From positions 1-38,929 of the forward strand of contig NZ_JALFCU010000010.1 of NCBI RefSeq assembly GCF_022771645.1: DNA of 38,929 nt, written 5' to 3'. Within the stretch, counting starts at the first letter, position 1. Every line of letters starts with the position of its first letter. The stretch comes from Selenomonas sp. Lineage in GTDB: Bacteria; Bacillota; Negativicutes; Selenomonadales; Selenomonadaceae. Made by a program: the position numbers and the translations under genes. The notes beneath the pieces were generated by a model that was not told where the DNA came from, did not search any database, and worked only from the letters and a program-made list of their open reading frames with translations. This document shows, piece by piece, positions 15,847 through 26,156 of this stretch.

Positions 15847-16671
15847 TTGCTGACAAGAATCATTACAGGCGTCATCGGCATCGCGCTGGCCGCCTTTGTC
15901 ATTCAGACGGGCGGCACGCTGTTCGCCGTGTTCGCGCTCGTGCTCGCGCTCCTCGCGTGGTTCGAGTATGTCCGCGCGTTCGCGCAGCGCGGCCACAACC
16001 TGACGTTCGTGCTCGGCCTCGTCGCGCTCGCGCTCATCTGGGGCTGCGGCTGGCTCGGCAACGCCGAGGAGACGATGGCCGTCACGACAGTCGCTGTCTT
16101 GCTCATGCTGCTACTCAGCGTGCTGCTGCATGGCCGCGTGACGTTCACGGACGCGGCGCTCTCCGTCGCGGGCGTGCTGTATTTCGGTATGCCGTTCTCG
16201 CATATGGTGCTGCTCCGCATGGCGGACGGCCCGGTGCTCGCGTCGCCCATCGGCCCGTTTGAGTTCGGCTGCGCCATGATCTGGATCATGTTCATCGGCA
16301 CATGGGCGAGCGACACGTTCGCGTACTTCGTCGGCTCGGCCATCGGCAGTCACAAGCTCTGCCCAAGCATCAGCCCGGGCAAGACGATCGAGGGCTTCGG
16401 CGGCTCGCTCGTCGGCACGACAGCCGCGACGGCGGGGCTCGGCGTGTTCTTCGGCTTCCCCGTGTTCGAGATGGCCTGCCTCGGCCTCGCGCTCTCGATT
16501 TTCGCGACGCTCGGCGACCTCGTCGAATCCGTCGCGAAGCGCGAGACGGGCATCAAGGATTCCGGCAACATCATCCCAGGACACGGCGGCGTCTGGGACC
16601 GCTTCGACAGCGTGCTGTTCACGGCGCCGATTGTCTATTACTTCGCGATCCTCGTGCTCGTGAACCAGTAA
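15847..16671 (+). CDS. cdsA: Phosphatidate cytidylyltransferase
   Basis: 274 residues, about eight membrane helices. The CDP-alcohol synthase signature is present near the C-terminus: KRETGIKDSGNIIPGHGG followed by WDRFDS. Makes CDP-diacylglycerol for phospholipids. TTG start at 15847 with AAGGAG about 9 bases upstream. In line with uppS and dxr. Confidence 0.96.
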   Translation: MLTRIITGVIGIALAAFVIQTGGTLFAVFALVLALLAWFEYVRAFAQRGHNLTFVLGLVALALIWGCGWLGNAEETMAVTTVAVLLMLLLSVLLHGRVTFTDAALSVAGVLYFGMPFSHMVLLRMADGPVLASPIGPFEFGCAMIWIMFIGTWASDTFAYFVGSAIGSHKLCPSISPGKTIEGFGGSLVGTTAATAGLGVFFGFPVFEMACLGLALSIFATLGDLVESVAKRETGIKDSGNIIPGHGGVWDRFDSVLFTAPIVYYFAILVLVNQ

Positions 16672-16684
16672 GGAGGCGGCTATC

Positions 16685-17845
16685 GTGAAAAATCTCGCCA
16701 TCTTGGGATCGACAGGCTCCATTGGCACGCAGACGCTCGACGTCGTGCGCAGCCATCCCGAGCTGTTCCATGTCTCCGTGCTCGCGGCGAACCGGAGCGT
16801 CGACCTGTTTGCGAAGCAGATCGAGGAGTTCCAGCCGGAGCTTGCCGTGCTCTCGGATGAAACGGCGTACGCAGAGCTGAAAGAACGTCTCGGCCGCAAA
16901 GTGCAAGGCACGACGCTTGCGGGCGGCCGCCAGGCATTCATCGATGCGGCGGCGGTCGATGACGTTGATATTGTTGTCACATCGATGATGGGCTTCGCCG
17001 GCCTCGAGCCGACGATGAAGGCGCTCGACGCGAAAAAAGACATCGCGCTCGCGAATAAGGAGACGCTCGTCGTCGCAGGCGAGCTGGTCACCAAACGCGC
17101 GAAAGAGCAAGGCGTGAAGATCCTGCCCGTCGACAGCGAGCATTGCGCGTTTTTCCAATGCTTGCAGGGCGAGCGTCTCGATAAGATCGAGAAGTTGCTC
17201 CTTACATGCTCCGGCGGCCCGTTCCGCGGAAAAAAACGTTCGGAGTTAGAAGGAGCAACGGTCGACCAGGTGCTCGCGCATCCGACGTGGAACATGGGCA
17301 AGAAGATCACGGTCGACTCGGCGTCGCTCGTGAACAAGGGTCTCGAAGTCATCGAGGCGAAGTGGCTCTACAGCGTCGGCTATGACCAAATCCAGGTCGT
17401 CGTGCATCCGCAGAGCATCGTGCATTCCATGGTGCAGTTCATCGACGGCGCCGTCATCGCGCAGCTCGGCGCACCGGACATGAAGCTGCCAATCCAGTAC
17501 GCGCTCACGTTCCCCGAGCGCCAGCCATCGCAGTTCCCGCGCCTGGATTTCTGGCAGATGCACGACCTCACATTTGACAAACCTGACACGGAGACGTTCA
17601 AGGGCCTTGCGTTTGCGTACGAGGCCGGCAAGATGGGCGGCACGATGCCGTGCACGTTCAACGCGGCGAACGAAGTCGCGGTCGCGGCGTTCCTCGCGGG
17701 GCGCATTCATTTCCTCGATATTTATGACATCATCGAGCAGACGATGATGAAGCGGGAGTGCACGCTCGCGCCGACGCTCGACGAACTGTTCGAAGAAGAC
17801 CGCTGGGCGCGCGCGTATGCAACGGAACTCTTGAAAGGACGGTGA
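16685..17845 (+). CDS. dxr: 1-deoxy-D-xylulose 5-phosphate reductoisomerase
   Basis: 386 residues, standard size. NADPH-binding LGSTGSIGTQTLDV at the N-terminus; VDSEHCAFFQCL with the metal-ligand Asp and Glu; LLTCSGGPFRG flexible loop. Makes MEP in the non-mevalonate isoprenoid pathway, shared with IspG in this operon. GTG start after GGAGGCGG. The stop is one base before the rseP GTG. Confidence 0.97.
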   Translation: MKNLAILGSTGSIGTQTLDVVRSHPELFHVSVLAANRSVDLFAKQIEEFQPELAVLSDETAYAELKERLGRKVQGTTLAGGRQAFIDAAAVDDVDIVVTSMMGFAGLEPTMKALDAKKDIALANKETLVVAGELVTKRAKEQGVKILPVDSEHCAFFQCLQGERLDKIEKLLLTCSGGPFRGKKRSELEGATVDQVLAHPTWNMGKKITVDSASLVNKGLEVIEAKWLYSVGYDQIQVVVHPQSIVHSMVQFIDGAVIAQLGAPDMKLPIQYALTFPERQPSQFPRLDFWQMHDLTFDKPDTETFKGLAFAYEAGKMGGTMPCTFNAANEVAVAAFLAGRIHFLDIYDIIEQTMMKRECTLAPTLDELFEEDRWARAYATELLKGR

Positions 17846-17846
17846 C

Positions 17847-18899
17847 GTGATGGTCTTGACTATCGCAGCAGCGATTTTTGTGTTCGGCCTGCTCGTGCTC
17901 GTGCATGAGCTCGGCCATTTCGTGACGGCGAAGCTCACGGGCAGGCGCGTCGATGAGTTCGCCATCGGCTTCGGGCCGAAGGTCGTCTCGCGGCAGTACG
18001 GCGAGACGGCGTACTCTATCCGCGCCATCCCGCTCGGCGGCTTCAACGATATCGCGGGCATGGACCCGGAGGATAATGACGCGGGCGAGCGCGGATATTG
18101 CAGAAAATCCATTCCGCGCCGCATGATCGTCATCCTCGCGGGCTCGGCCATGAACCTCATTTTGCCCGTGTTCATCTTTTTCGGCGTGTTCGTCGCGACG
18201 GGCGTCGGCACGCCGAGCACGGAGCCGGTGCTCGGCGACGTCATCGCCGGCCGGCCGGCAGCGGAAGCGGGGCTCTTGAAAGGCGACCACGTGCTTGCGG
18301 TCGCTGGCAAGCCTGTCACGACGTGGAAAGAGATCGTCACGACGCTGAACGACGAGGCGGCGGCTGCACCCGATGCGCCCGTGACGTTCGAGATCGAGCG
18401 CGACGGCACGACGCAGACGTTCTCTGTCCAGCAGAAATACGACAAGCAGTCGAACCGTTATCTCGTTGGCATCATGAGCTCGACGGACACGACATATCCG
18501 GGCGTCATCGACTGTGCCGTGCTCGCCGTGCAAAAGACGGTCGGCATCATCGGCATGATGCTTTACGAACTGTACCAGATCATTTTGAAACTCTCGGGCG
18601 CCGACCTCGCCGGCCCGATCGGCGTCGCGCAGATGGCGGGGCAGGTCGCGGAGATGGGCTTCGTGCCGCTGTTGAACTTCACGGCGTTCCTGTCGCTGAA
18701 CCTCGGCATCATCAACCTGTTCCCGATTCCGGCGCTCGACGGCGGCCATTTCGCGAGCCTCTGCATCGAGGCCGTGAAGGGCAGCCCGCTGAGCCCGAAG
18801 ACGATGTACTACGCGCAGCGCGTCGGCATCGCGCTCCTCTTGCTGCTCATGATTTTCGCGACGAAGAACGACATCATGCGCGTGTTCTTTGGAGGCTGA
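17847..18899 (+). CDS. rseP: RIP metalloprotease RseP/RasP (site-2 protease)
   Basis: 350 residues. N-terminal membrane helix with zinc motif HELGH (His20, Glu21, His24), a PDZ domain at about 110-190, and the C-terminal NLFPIPALDGGHF motif with the third zinc ligand. Cleaves membrane-spanning regulators and signal-peptide remnants. Starts at GTG 17847 or ATG 17850; the AAAGGA site is 7 or 10 bases away, so the sequence does not decide between them. Confidence 0.95.
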   Translation: MMVLTIAAAIFVFGLLVLVHELGHFVTAKLTGRRVDEFAIGFGPKVVSRQYGETAYSIRAIPLGGFNDIAGMDPEDNDAGERGYCRKSIPRRMIVILAGSAMNLILPVFIFFGVFVATGVGTPSTEPVLGDVIAGRPAAEAGLLKGDHVLAVAGKPVTTWKEIVTTLNDEAAAAPDAPVTFEIERDGTTQTFSVQQKYDKQSNRYLVGIMSSTDTTYPGVIDCAVLAVQKTVGIIGMMLYELYQIILKLSGADLAGPIGVAQMAGQVAEMGFVPLLNFTAFLSLNLGIINLFPIPALDGGHFASLCIEAVKGSPLSPKTMYYAQRVGIALLLLLMIFATKNDIMRVFFGG

Positions 18900-18903
18900 A
18901 ACA

Positions 18904-19973
<1,070 letters not shown>

Positions 19974-19977
<4 letters not shown>

Positions 19978-21689
19978 GAGCATCGAACCTGTATGCACCA
20001 ACCCTGAGAAATACGCCGGCCGAGGCCGAGATCGTCAGCCACCAGCTCATGTACCGCGCTGGCATGATCCGCAAAGTCGCGGGCGGCATGTACACGTTCC
20101 TGCCGCTCGGCTGGCGCGTCATTCGCAAGATCGAACAGATCATCCGCGAGGAGATGGACGCGGCCGGCGGTCAGGAAGTCATGATGCCGATCCTCCAGCC
20201 GGGCGAGCTCTGGCAGGAAAGCGGCCGCTGGGCGGCGTATGGCGCCGAGATGATGCGCATCAAAGACCGTCATGGCCGCGACTTCTGCCTCGGCCCGACG
20301 CATGAGGAGATGATTACCGACCTCGTGCGCGACGAGCTCCACAGCTACAAGCAGCTGCCGGTCATGCTCTATCAGATCCAGGACAAGTTCCGCGACGAGC
20401 GCCGTCCGCGCTTCGGCCTCATGCGCAGCCGCGAGTTTATCATGAAAGACCTGTACTCGTTCGACAAAGACCCGGACGGCATGATGGTCTCGTACCAGAA
20501 AATGTATGATGCGTACAGCAAGATCTACACGCGCATGGGCCTGACGTTCCGTGCGGTCGAGGCCGACAGCGGCGCGATCGGCGGCGGCCACTCGCACGAA
20601 TTCACCGTGCTCGCTGACGCTGGCGAGTCGAACATCGCGTATTGCACGCAGTGCGAGTACGCGGCGAGCGATGAAAAAGCGGAGCTGAAGCCGGAAGCGA
20701 CAGCGGACGAAGCGGCACAGCCACTTGAAAAAGTCGCGACGCCCGGCACGAACACAATCGAGAGCCTCTGCAACTTTCTCCACATTCCTGCGGACAAGAC
20801 GATCAAGGCCGTCGCGTACGAAACAGATCAGGATGAGCTCGTGCTCGTCTTCATCCGCGGCGACCACGACGTGAATGAGACGAAGGTGCTCAATCATGTC
20901 GAGGGCGCGCTCGAGCTCCGCATGGCGGACGAGGACGTCATCCGGGCGGCGGGCGGCTGCCCGGGCTTCATGGGCCCCATCGGCATCCAGAAGGGCACGC
21001 ACGTCTTCGTCGACGCGAGCGTCATGAACGTGCATAACGGCGTCACGGGCGCGAACGAGAAAGACGTGCATTACAAGAACGTCAATCCGCAGCGTGATTT
21101 TGATACAGACGCGATCGTCGTCGATGATTTCCGCATGGTCAAAGAGGGTGACCCGTGCCCGCATTGCGGCGCGCCGATGAAGATGACGCGCGGCATCGAG
21201 GCCGGCCAGGTCTTCGCGCTCGGCACGAAATACAGCGCGGCGATGGGCGCGACGTTCCTCAACGAGCAAGGCAAGGAGCAGCCGCTCTGGATGGGTTGCT
21301 ACGGCATCGGCGTCGGCCGCACGATGGCCGCCGCCATCGAGCAGTCGAACGACAAGGACGGCATCGTCTGGCCACGCGCCATCGCGCCGTTCGAAGTCGT
21401 CGTCGCCGTCGTCAACGCGAAGAAGGACGACCAGCTCGCCTACGGCGAAGCTGTTTACAAAGAATGCCAGGCCGCCGGCCTCGACACGCTGCTCGATGAC
21501 CGCAAAGAACGCGCCGGCGTCAAGTTCAAAGACTGCGACCTCATCGGCTATCCGCTCCGCGTCACGATCGGCCCGAAAGCCGTCGAGGAAGGCACCATCG
21601 AGATCAAAGTCCGCAAGACGGGCGAAGTCATCATGTGCTCGCGCGCGGAATATCTTGCCAAGGTGCAAGAACTCTTGGAGACGCTGTGA
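19974..21689 (+). CDS. proS: Prolyl-tRNA synthetase, bacterial (ProS type 1) form
   Basis: 571 residues, class II synthetase. Motif 2 region FRDERRPRFGLMRSREF; an editing insertion domain at about 220-400; motif 3 CYGIGVGRTMAAAIEQ; anticodon-binding domain at the C-terminus. Start ATG 19974 overlaps the ispG stop by 4 bases with GGAGGAA upstream inside ispG. Last gene of the cluster. Many Firmicutes have polC next; here a terminator and an opposite-strand gene follow. Confidence 0.97.
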
Positions 21690-21704
21690 CAATTTCACAG
21701 CACG

Positions 21705-21734
21705 AAAAAATCCTCCCATACGGGAGGATTTTTT
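21705..21734. terminator. Bidirectional terminator between proS and the HD-GYP gene
   Basis: AATCCTCCC (21709-21717) pairs with GGGAGGATT (21722-21730); A run before, T run after. Confidence 0.9.
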
Positions 21735-21747
21735 CGTGGTCAAATAT

Positions 21748-22812
21748 TTATTTCGGATTGTATTCCGTAATCGAGAGGTCGGGCCGCTGGTTGAGGTTCA
21801 CGACCTGGTCGCGCGAGATCTCGATGATCGGCTTCGCCGCGAAGTCGTTCGGGAACGCGGCGATTTTTCCTTTCGATCCGTCGGACAGGACGACGCGCGA
21901 GCCGAGGAACGCGTCCTTGATGCGCACGAGCACGGGGATGCAGATGGCGGGGTCGAGCGTCGTGTACATCTCGCGCGTGATGTATTCGATGGCGGAGAAC
22001 GGCGTGCGCTTGACGTAGCCTTCGCGCTCCGTCGTGATGTTGTCGTAGATGTCCGCGACGGCGATGATGCGTGCGTACTCGTGGATGTCGGGGCCGACGC
22101 TGCCGAACGGGAAGCCGGAGCCGTCCATGCGCTCGTGATGCTGCATGGCGGCGTACTTCACGCCCTCGGAGAGGTCGCCAACGCTCATGAGGATGTGCTG
22201 GCCGTCGACCGTGTGCTGGATGTAGCGCTCGTAGTCTTCGCCCGAGAGGTTCTCGACGTTCTTGTCGAGGAGCCGCTGGTCAAACTTCGTCTTGCCGATG
22301 TCATGCAGGAAGCCCGCGAGCATGAGGTCTTTCGCCTTGTTTGTGTCGAACTTCATCCACTTCGCGATGACGCCAGCGAGGATCGAGACACGCAGGCTGT
22401 GGTTGTAGACGTCGGCCGCGAGATGGTTGAGCTCGAACAAGTAGTCGATGACGCCGCTCGATTGCGCGAGCGGCGTGATCTTCTGCGTCACGACGCCGTC
22501 CGTCTTCGACACGGGGACGTTGCCAGTCTCGCGCACTTCGTCGATGATCTGGCGCGCCGTCTCGACGACGTTCTTGTAGTCTTTGACGAACGCGTTGCCG
22601 CGGTTGAAGATGGACGCGACCGTCTGGTAGTTCTTGCTGAGCTCGTACTCGTCCTTCACGTAGACGACGGGGATATTCAGAAATGTGAGGCGCGTGATAT
22701 GCGCTTTCGTCAGCAGCGTATTTTCGGACAGGATGACGACCATGTCGTCATTGACCAGCGTGCGGGCGAGGATCATGCCCGGTTTCAGGTCTTCTACAGA
22801 AACAGCACGCAA
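21748..22812 (-). CDS. HD-GYP domain protein, probable c-di-GMP phosphodiesterase
   Basis: 354 residues. N-terminal ~100 residues begin VEDLKPGMILARTL, the short module common before HD-GYP domains. The HD-GYP domain spans about 120-290: NHSLRV (His138), HDIGK (His170, Asp171) and HHERMDGSGFP, i.e. the HHExxDGxGYP loop with GFP for GYP. A C-terminal beta-rich tail of ~60 residues follows. Likely hydrolyses c-di-GMP to pGpG/GMP; a cyclase is encoded 5 kb away. TTG start at 22812 with AAGGAGGG 7 bases upstream. No transmembrane segment. Confidence 0.9.
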   Translation of the reverse strand: MRAVSVEDLKPGMILARTLVNDDMVVILSENTLLTKAHITRLTFLNIPVVYVKDEYELSKNYQTVASIFNRGNAFVKDYKNVVETARQIIDEVRETGNVPVSKTDGVVTQKITPLAQSSGVIDYLFELNHLAADVYNHSLRVSILAGVIAKWMKFDTNKAKDLMLAGFLHDIGKTKFDQRLLDKNVENLSGEDYERYIQHTVDGQHILMSVGDLSEGVKYAAMQHHERMDGSGFPFGSVGPDIHEYARIIAVADIYDNITTEREGYVKRTPFSAIEYITREMYTTLDPAICIPVLVRIKDAFLGSRVVLSDGSKGKIAAFPNDFAAKPIIEISRDQVVNLNQRPDLSITEYNPK

Positions 22813-22935
22813 CGCAAATCCCTCCTTGCAGATTGCTTCTTGCTGTTATATTCGACCTCGGTCGCCGATTCCCTGCTTTTTCTTGCAAAATATTGAAAAT
22901 AAGACAGGACTCCTAGGAAAACGACGCGCTTCGTG

Positions 22936-22953
22936 ATGCATGAGAAAATGCAT
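22936..22953. repeat. Paired ATGCAT palindromes in the HD-GYP/SBP divergent intergenic region
   Basis: ATGCAT at 22936-22941 and 22948-22953, one about 12 bases after the other. Could be an operator for a dimeric regulator; no further support. The 284-base gap otherwise holds the two divergent promoters. Confidence 0.25.
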
Positions 22954-23022
22954 GCGTGCGAAAACGGGAGGATGCGCGAGGACGCGACTGAAAACATGTG
23001 TAAATCTGTAAAATCTCGTTTC

Positions 23023-23059
23023 TTTGGTCGTTTCGTATTTTACCAAACTAAAGTATAAT
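23023..23059 (+). promoter_or_regulatory. Promoter region with candidate operator for the binding-protein gene
   Basis: TATAAT at 23054-23059 with no good -35. The inverted arms TTTGGT (23023-23028) and ACCAAA (23042-23047), 13 bases apart, straddle the -35 position, as expected for a repressor or activator site. Confidence 0.45.
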
Positions 23060-23096
23060 CAACGTGTTGATTTTTTTGAGGACAGGGGAGATTGCT

Positions 23097-23915
23097 ATGA
23101 TGAATTGGAAGAAACTCTTGACGCTCGGCTGCGCGGCGCTCTTTGCGGCGGCAGCGTTCACGGGATGCGGCGGCCAGCAGGCGGCGACGAGCTCGTCGTC
23201 GGGCGCGGCTGCGGGCGATAAGATCGTCGTCGGCCTCGATGACAATTTCCCGCCGATGGGCTTCAAGGACGAGAACAACGAGATCACGGGCTTCGACATC
23301 GACCTCGCGAAGGAAGCGACGAAGCGCCTCGGCCGCGAAGTCGAGTTCAAGGCCATCGACTGGTCGAGCAAGGAGGCCGAGCTCAAGAGCGGCCGCGTCA
23401 ACGTGCTCTGGAACGGCCTCGACATCACGGACAAGCGCAAGGAAAACATGCTGTTCTCCGATCCGTACATGGACAACCGCCAGATCATCTTCGTGAAGAA
23501 GGGCGTGACGGACATCAAGGATGAGCAGAGCCTCGCCGGTAAGGCCGTCGGCACGCAGAGCGCGAGCACGGCGGAAGAATACATGGACGGCTCGGAGTTC
23601 TTCAAGAGCAAGGTCAAAGAAGTCAAGAAGTATTCCGACTTCGTCTCGGCGTTCATGGATCTCGAGAACGGCCGCATCGACGCCGTCGTCGGCGACGAAA
23701 TCGTCGGCCGCTACTACATGAGCAAGCATCCGGACACGATCGACGCCGTCGACGTCGCCGTCGGCCCTGTGAGCCAGTTCGGCATCGCGTTCGCGAAGGA
23801 CAACCAGAAGTTGCGCGACGACGTGCAGAAAGTCCTCGACGAGATGGTGAAGGACGGCACGGTCGCGAAGATTTCCGAAAAGTGGTTCGGCAAGGACATC
23901 ACGCTGAAAAAATAA
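23097..23915 (+). CDS. Amino-acid ABC transporter substrate-binding lipoprotein (family 3 SBP)
   Basis: 272 residues. Lipoprotein signal peptide with lipobox AFTGC (Cys24), a Ser/Ala-rich linker, then a periplasmic-binding-protein type 2 domain from KIVVGLDDNFPPMGF through FDIDLAKE and LFSDPY, the family-3 polar amino-acid signature. Start at ATG 23097 after GGGGAG; upstream in-frame residues from 23064 lack the signal-peptide pattern. No permease or ATPase gene is adjacent, so it is an orphan binding protein. The substrate (such as cystine, glutamine or arginine) is not deducible. Confidence 0.92.
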   Translation: MMNWKKLLTLGCAALFAAAAFTGCGGQQAATSSSSGAAAGDKIVVGLDDNFPPMGFKDENNEITGFDIDLAKEATKRLGREVEFKAIDWSSKEAELKSGRVNVLWNGLDITDKRKENMLFSDPYMDNRQIIFVKKGVTDIKDEQSLAGKAVGTQSASTAEEYMDGSEFFKSKVKEVKKYSDFVSAFMDLENGRIDAVVGDEIVGRYYMSKHPDTIDAVDVAVGPVSQFGIAFAKDNQKLRDDVQKVLDEMVKDGTVAKISEKWFGKDITLKK

Positions 23916-23937
23916 AATTTGCGCTACAAGAATCGAA

Positions 23938-23970
23938 AGAGTTGCCGCAGCACATGCGACGGCTCTTTTT
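23938..23970 (+). terminator. Terminator after the binding-protein gene
   Basis: AGAG-TGCCGCA (from 23938) pairs, with some G-U, with TGCGACGGCTCT, followed by TTTTT. Confidence 0.65.
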
Positions 23971-23993
23971 CATACGGACGCAAAGGGATGCCC

Positions 23994-24022
23994 TAGACAA
24001 TCCGACAGAAAAGCACTAAAAT
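23994..24022 (+). promoter_or_regulatory. Promoter of the hemerythrin gene
   Basis: TAGACA (23994-23999), 17-base spacer, TAAAAT (24017-24022), 30 bases before the ATG. Confidence 0.6.
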
Positions 24023-24052
24023 AAAGGCGACAACGAAAGGCAGGGACATCCC

Positions 24053-24535
24053 ATGAAATACGAATTCACGAACGACTTCCTGACGGGGGTCGCGTTCATC
24101 GACAAGCAGCACGCGCGCCTGTTCGAGCTGGCGAACGAAGCGTATGACCTGCTGAACGACCAGCTCGTGACGGACAAGTACGACCGCATCGTCGACCTGC
24201 TCAGCGAGCTTCGCGATTACACAAAGACGCATTTTGCCGATGAAGAGGAGTTCATGAACGGCATCGGCTTCCAGTACATCTGGAGCGAGAAACACGCGCA
24301 CCTGACGTTCATCGCGAAGCTTGACGGCATCGATCTCGACAAGGTCGACGAGAACCAGCAGGCGCACATCCTCGAAGTGCTCGACTTCCTCGCGAAATGG
24401 CTGACGTTCCACATCAAGGGCGCGGACGCGCGCATCGGCGACGCGGTCAAGGCGCTGACGGGCGAAGAGAAAGAAAAAGCCGCGAAGCTCGCGGCGGACA
24501 TGCTCGAAAAGATCACACAAGCGGCAGAAGCGTGA
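24053..24535 (+). CDS. Bacteriohemerythrin (hemerythrin-like O2/iron-binding protein)
   Basis: 160 residues: four-helix hemerythrin domain plus a ~25-residue Lys/Ala/Glu-rich C-terminal helix. Iron ligands visible: His20 (DKQHARLF), His60 and Glu64 (THFADEEEF), His83 (with His81 next to it), His120 and Asp125 (FHIKGAD). The canonical H-x3-H of helix 3 is not seen; Glu79 stands four residues before His83. Diiron proteins of this kind bind O2 or store iron in anaerobes. Single-gene unit with its own promoter and terminator. Confidence 0.9.
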   Translation: MKYEFTNDFLTGVAFIDKQHARLFELANEAYDLLNDQLVTDKYDRIVDLLSELRDYTKTHFADEEEFMNGIGFQYIWSEKHAHLTFIAKLDGIDLDKVDENQQAHILEVLDFLAKWLTFHIKGADARIGDAVKALTGEEKEKAAKLAADMLEKITQAAEA

Positions 24536-24542
24536 TGCAACG

Positions 24543-24572
24543 CGAAAGCTCCCCTCCAAGGGGAGCTTTTCG
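24543..24572 (+). terminator. Terminator after hemerythrin
   Basis: AAAGCTCCCC (24545-24554) pairs with GGGGAGCTTT (24560-24569); short loop, T-rich end. Confidence 0.85.
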
Positions 24573-24587
24573 TATGTGTGGAGCGGA

Positions 24588-24616
24588 TTGACACGCCATA
24601 GCGCTATTGGTATAAT
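24588..24616 (+). promoter_or_regulatory. Consensus sigma-70 promoter of the AGCS symporter
   Basis: TTGACA (24588-24593), 17 bases, TATAAT (24611-24616): both hexamers perfect. The spacer contains the perfect palindrome ATAGCGCTAT (24598-24607), a likely operator for keeping such a strong promoter in check. Confidence 0.88.
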
Positions 24617-24664
24617 AACCATAGCAATCTTATATACTTCATTTCGAACAAAGGTCGTGATTTT

Positions 24665-26086
24665 ATGGAAATCCTCAGCAGCATCGTTGATGCGGTCAAC
24701 AACGTGCTGTGGTCGTACGTACTCATCATCGTGCTCGTCGGCTGCGGCATCTGGTTCACGCTCTCGACGCGTTTCGTGCAGGTGCGCTTGCTCCCCGAGA
24801 TGCTCCGCGTGCTCACGGAAGGCATCGGCTCGAAAGGTACGGGCAAGGAAGCCATCAGCTCGTTCCAGGCGTTCTGCGTCTCGACGGCCTCGCGCGTCGG
24901 CGTCGGCAACATCGCGGGCGTCGCCATTGCCATCGTGACGGGCGGCCCGGGCGCCGTGTTCTGGATGTGGGCCATCGCGTTCCTCGGCTGTGCGACGGGT
25001 TTTGTGGAAAGCACGCTCGCGCAGATCTACAAGCTGCCGCGCGGCGAGGGCAAATTCCACGGCGGCCCGGCGTATTACATCCAGAACGCGCTGCACCAGC
25101 CGGGCGTGGCGAAGCTCTTCGCCGTGCTCATTTCCGTGACGTTCGGCCTCATCTACGTTTCCGTGCAGGCGAACACGATTGCGCTCTCGGCACAGACGGC
25201 ATTCGAGATTCCGCCGTTCGCGACGGCCGTGTTCCTCTGCGTGCTGACGGCGCTCGTCATCTTCGGCGGCATGAAGCGCATCGCACGCTTCACGGAAGTG
25301 CTCGTGCCGGTCATGGCTGGCCTGTATCTGCTCGTCGCACTCATCATCGTCATCTTGCACATCGATCAGGTTCCGGCGATGTTCGCGCTCATCTTCCACG
25401 ATGCGTTCAGCCCGCAGGCGGCCGTCGGCGGCGGCATCGGCACGGCCATCCTCACGGGCGTCAAACGCGGCCTGTTCTCGAACGAGGCCGGCGAAGGCTC
25501 CGTGCCGAACGCAGCAGCCACGGCCGATGTCTCGCACCCCGTGAAGCAAGGCCTCGTGCAGTCGTTCGGCGTTTACGTCGACACATGGATCGTCTGCTCG
25601 GCGACGGCGTTCATCGTGCTCCTCACGGGGCAGTACGAGATCGGCGGCAAGCTCACGGGCATCGCGCTCGCGCAGGCTTCGCTCGCATCGATCTTTGGCG
25701 CGCTCGCGCCGGCGGCCGTCTCGTTCATGATCCTCCTCTTCGCGTTCAGTTCCATCGTCGGCAACTACTACTACGGCGAGATCAACATCGCGTTCTTCGA
25801 GCACGACGAGGCGACGGGGCGGAAGGCGTTGAACGCCTTCCGCGTCGGCGTCGTCGCCATGGTGCTGTTCGGCTGCATGGCCGAGCTCACGCTCGTCTGG
25901 AACCTCGCCGACCTCTTCATGGGTCTCCTGTGCCTGACGAACCTCTACGCCGTTGCGCGCCTCGCAAAATATGCGAAGATCGCTCTGAACGACTACGTCG
26001 CCGAGCGCAAGCAAGGCCTCGAGCCGAAATTCGATCCGAATATCCTCGGCAGCACGGACGGCGTGCATGCGTGGGGGAAGGAATAA
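24665..26086 (+). CDS. Alanine/glycine:cation symporter (AGCS family)
   Basis: 473 residues, ten or more membrane helices. Family signatures: SRVGVGNIAGVAIAI followed by TGGPGAVFWMW in the first third, and FSNEAGEGSVPNAAA in the middle. Na+- or H+-coupled uptake of alanine or glycine. ATG at 24665; the ribosome-binding site AAAGG is weak. Single gene between its own promoter and a convergent terminator. Confidence 0.94.
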   Translation: MEILSSIVDAVNNVLWSYVLIIVLVGCGIWFTLSTRFVQVRLLPEMLRVLTEGIGSKGTGKEAISSFQAFCVSTASRVGVGNIAGVAIAIVTGGPGAVFWMWAIAFLGCATGFVESTLAQIYKLPRGEGKFHGGPAYYIQNALHQPGVAKLFAVLISVTFGLIYVSVQANTIALSAQTAFEIPPFATAVFLCVLTALVIFGGMKRIARFTEVLVPVMAGLYLLVALIIVILHIDQVPAMFALIFHDAFSPQAAVGGGIGTAILTGVKRGLFSNEAGEGSVPNAAATADVSHPVKQGLVQSFGVYVDTWIVCSATAFIVLLTGQYEIGGKLTGIALAQASLASIFGALAPAAVSFMILLFAFSSIVGNYYYGEINIAFFEHDEATGRKALNAFRVGVVAMVLFGCMAELTLVWNLADLFMGLLCLTNLYAVARLAKYAKIALNDYVAERKQGLEPKFDPNILGSTDGVHAWGKE

Positions 26087-26111
26087 CGATGATACGCGTG
26101 CGAGTGGCATG

Positions 26112-26156
26112 AAAAATCGCCTGCAAAGATTTTGAAAATCTTTGCAGGCAATTTTT
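26112..26156. terminator. Bidirectional terminator between AGCS and Fic-family genes
   Basis: Perfect 15-base stem (26119-26133 with 26135-26149), A run before, T run after; serves both converging genes. Confidence 0.9.
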
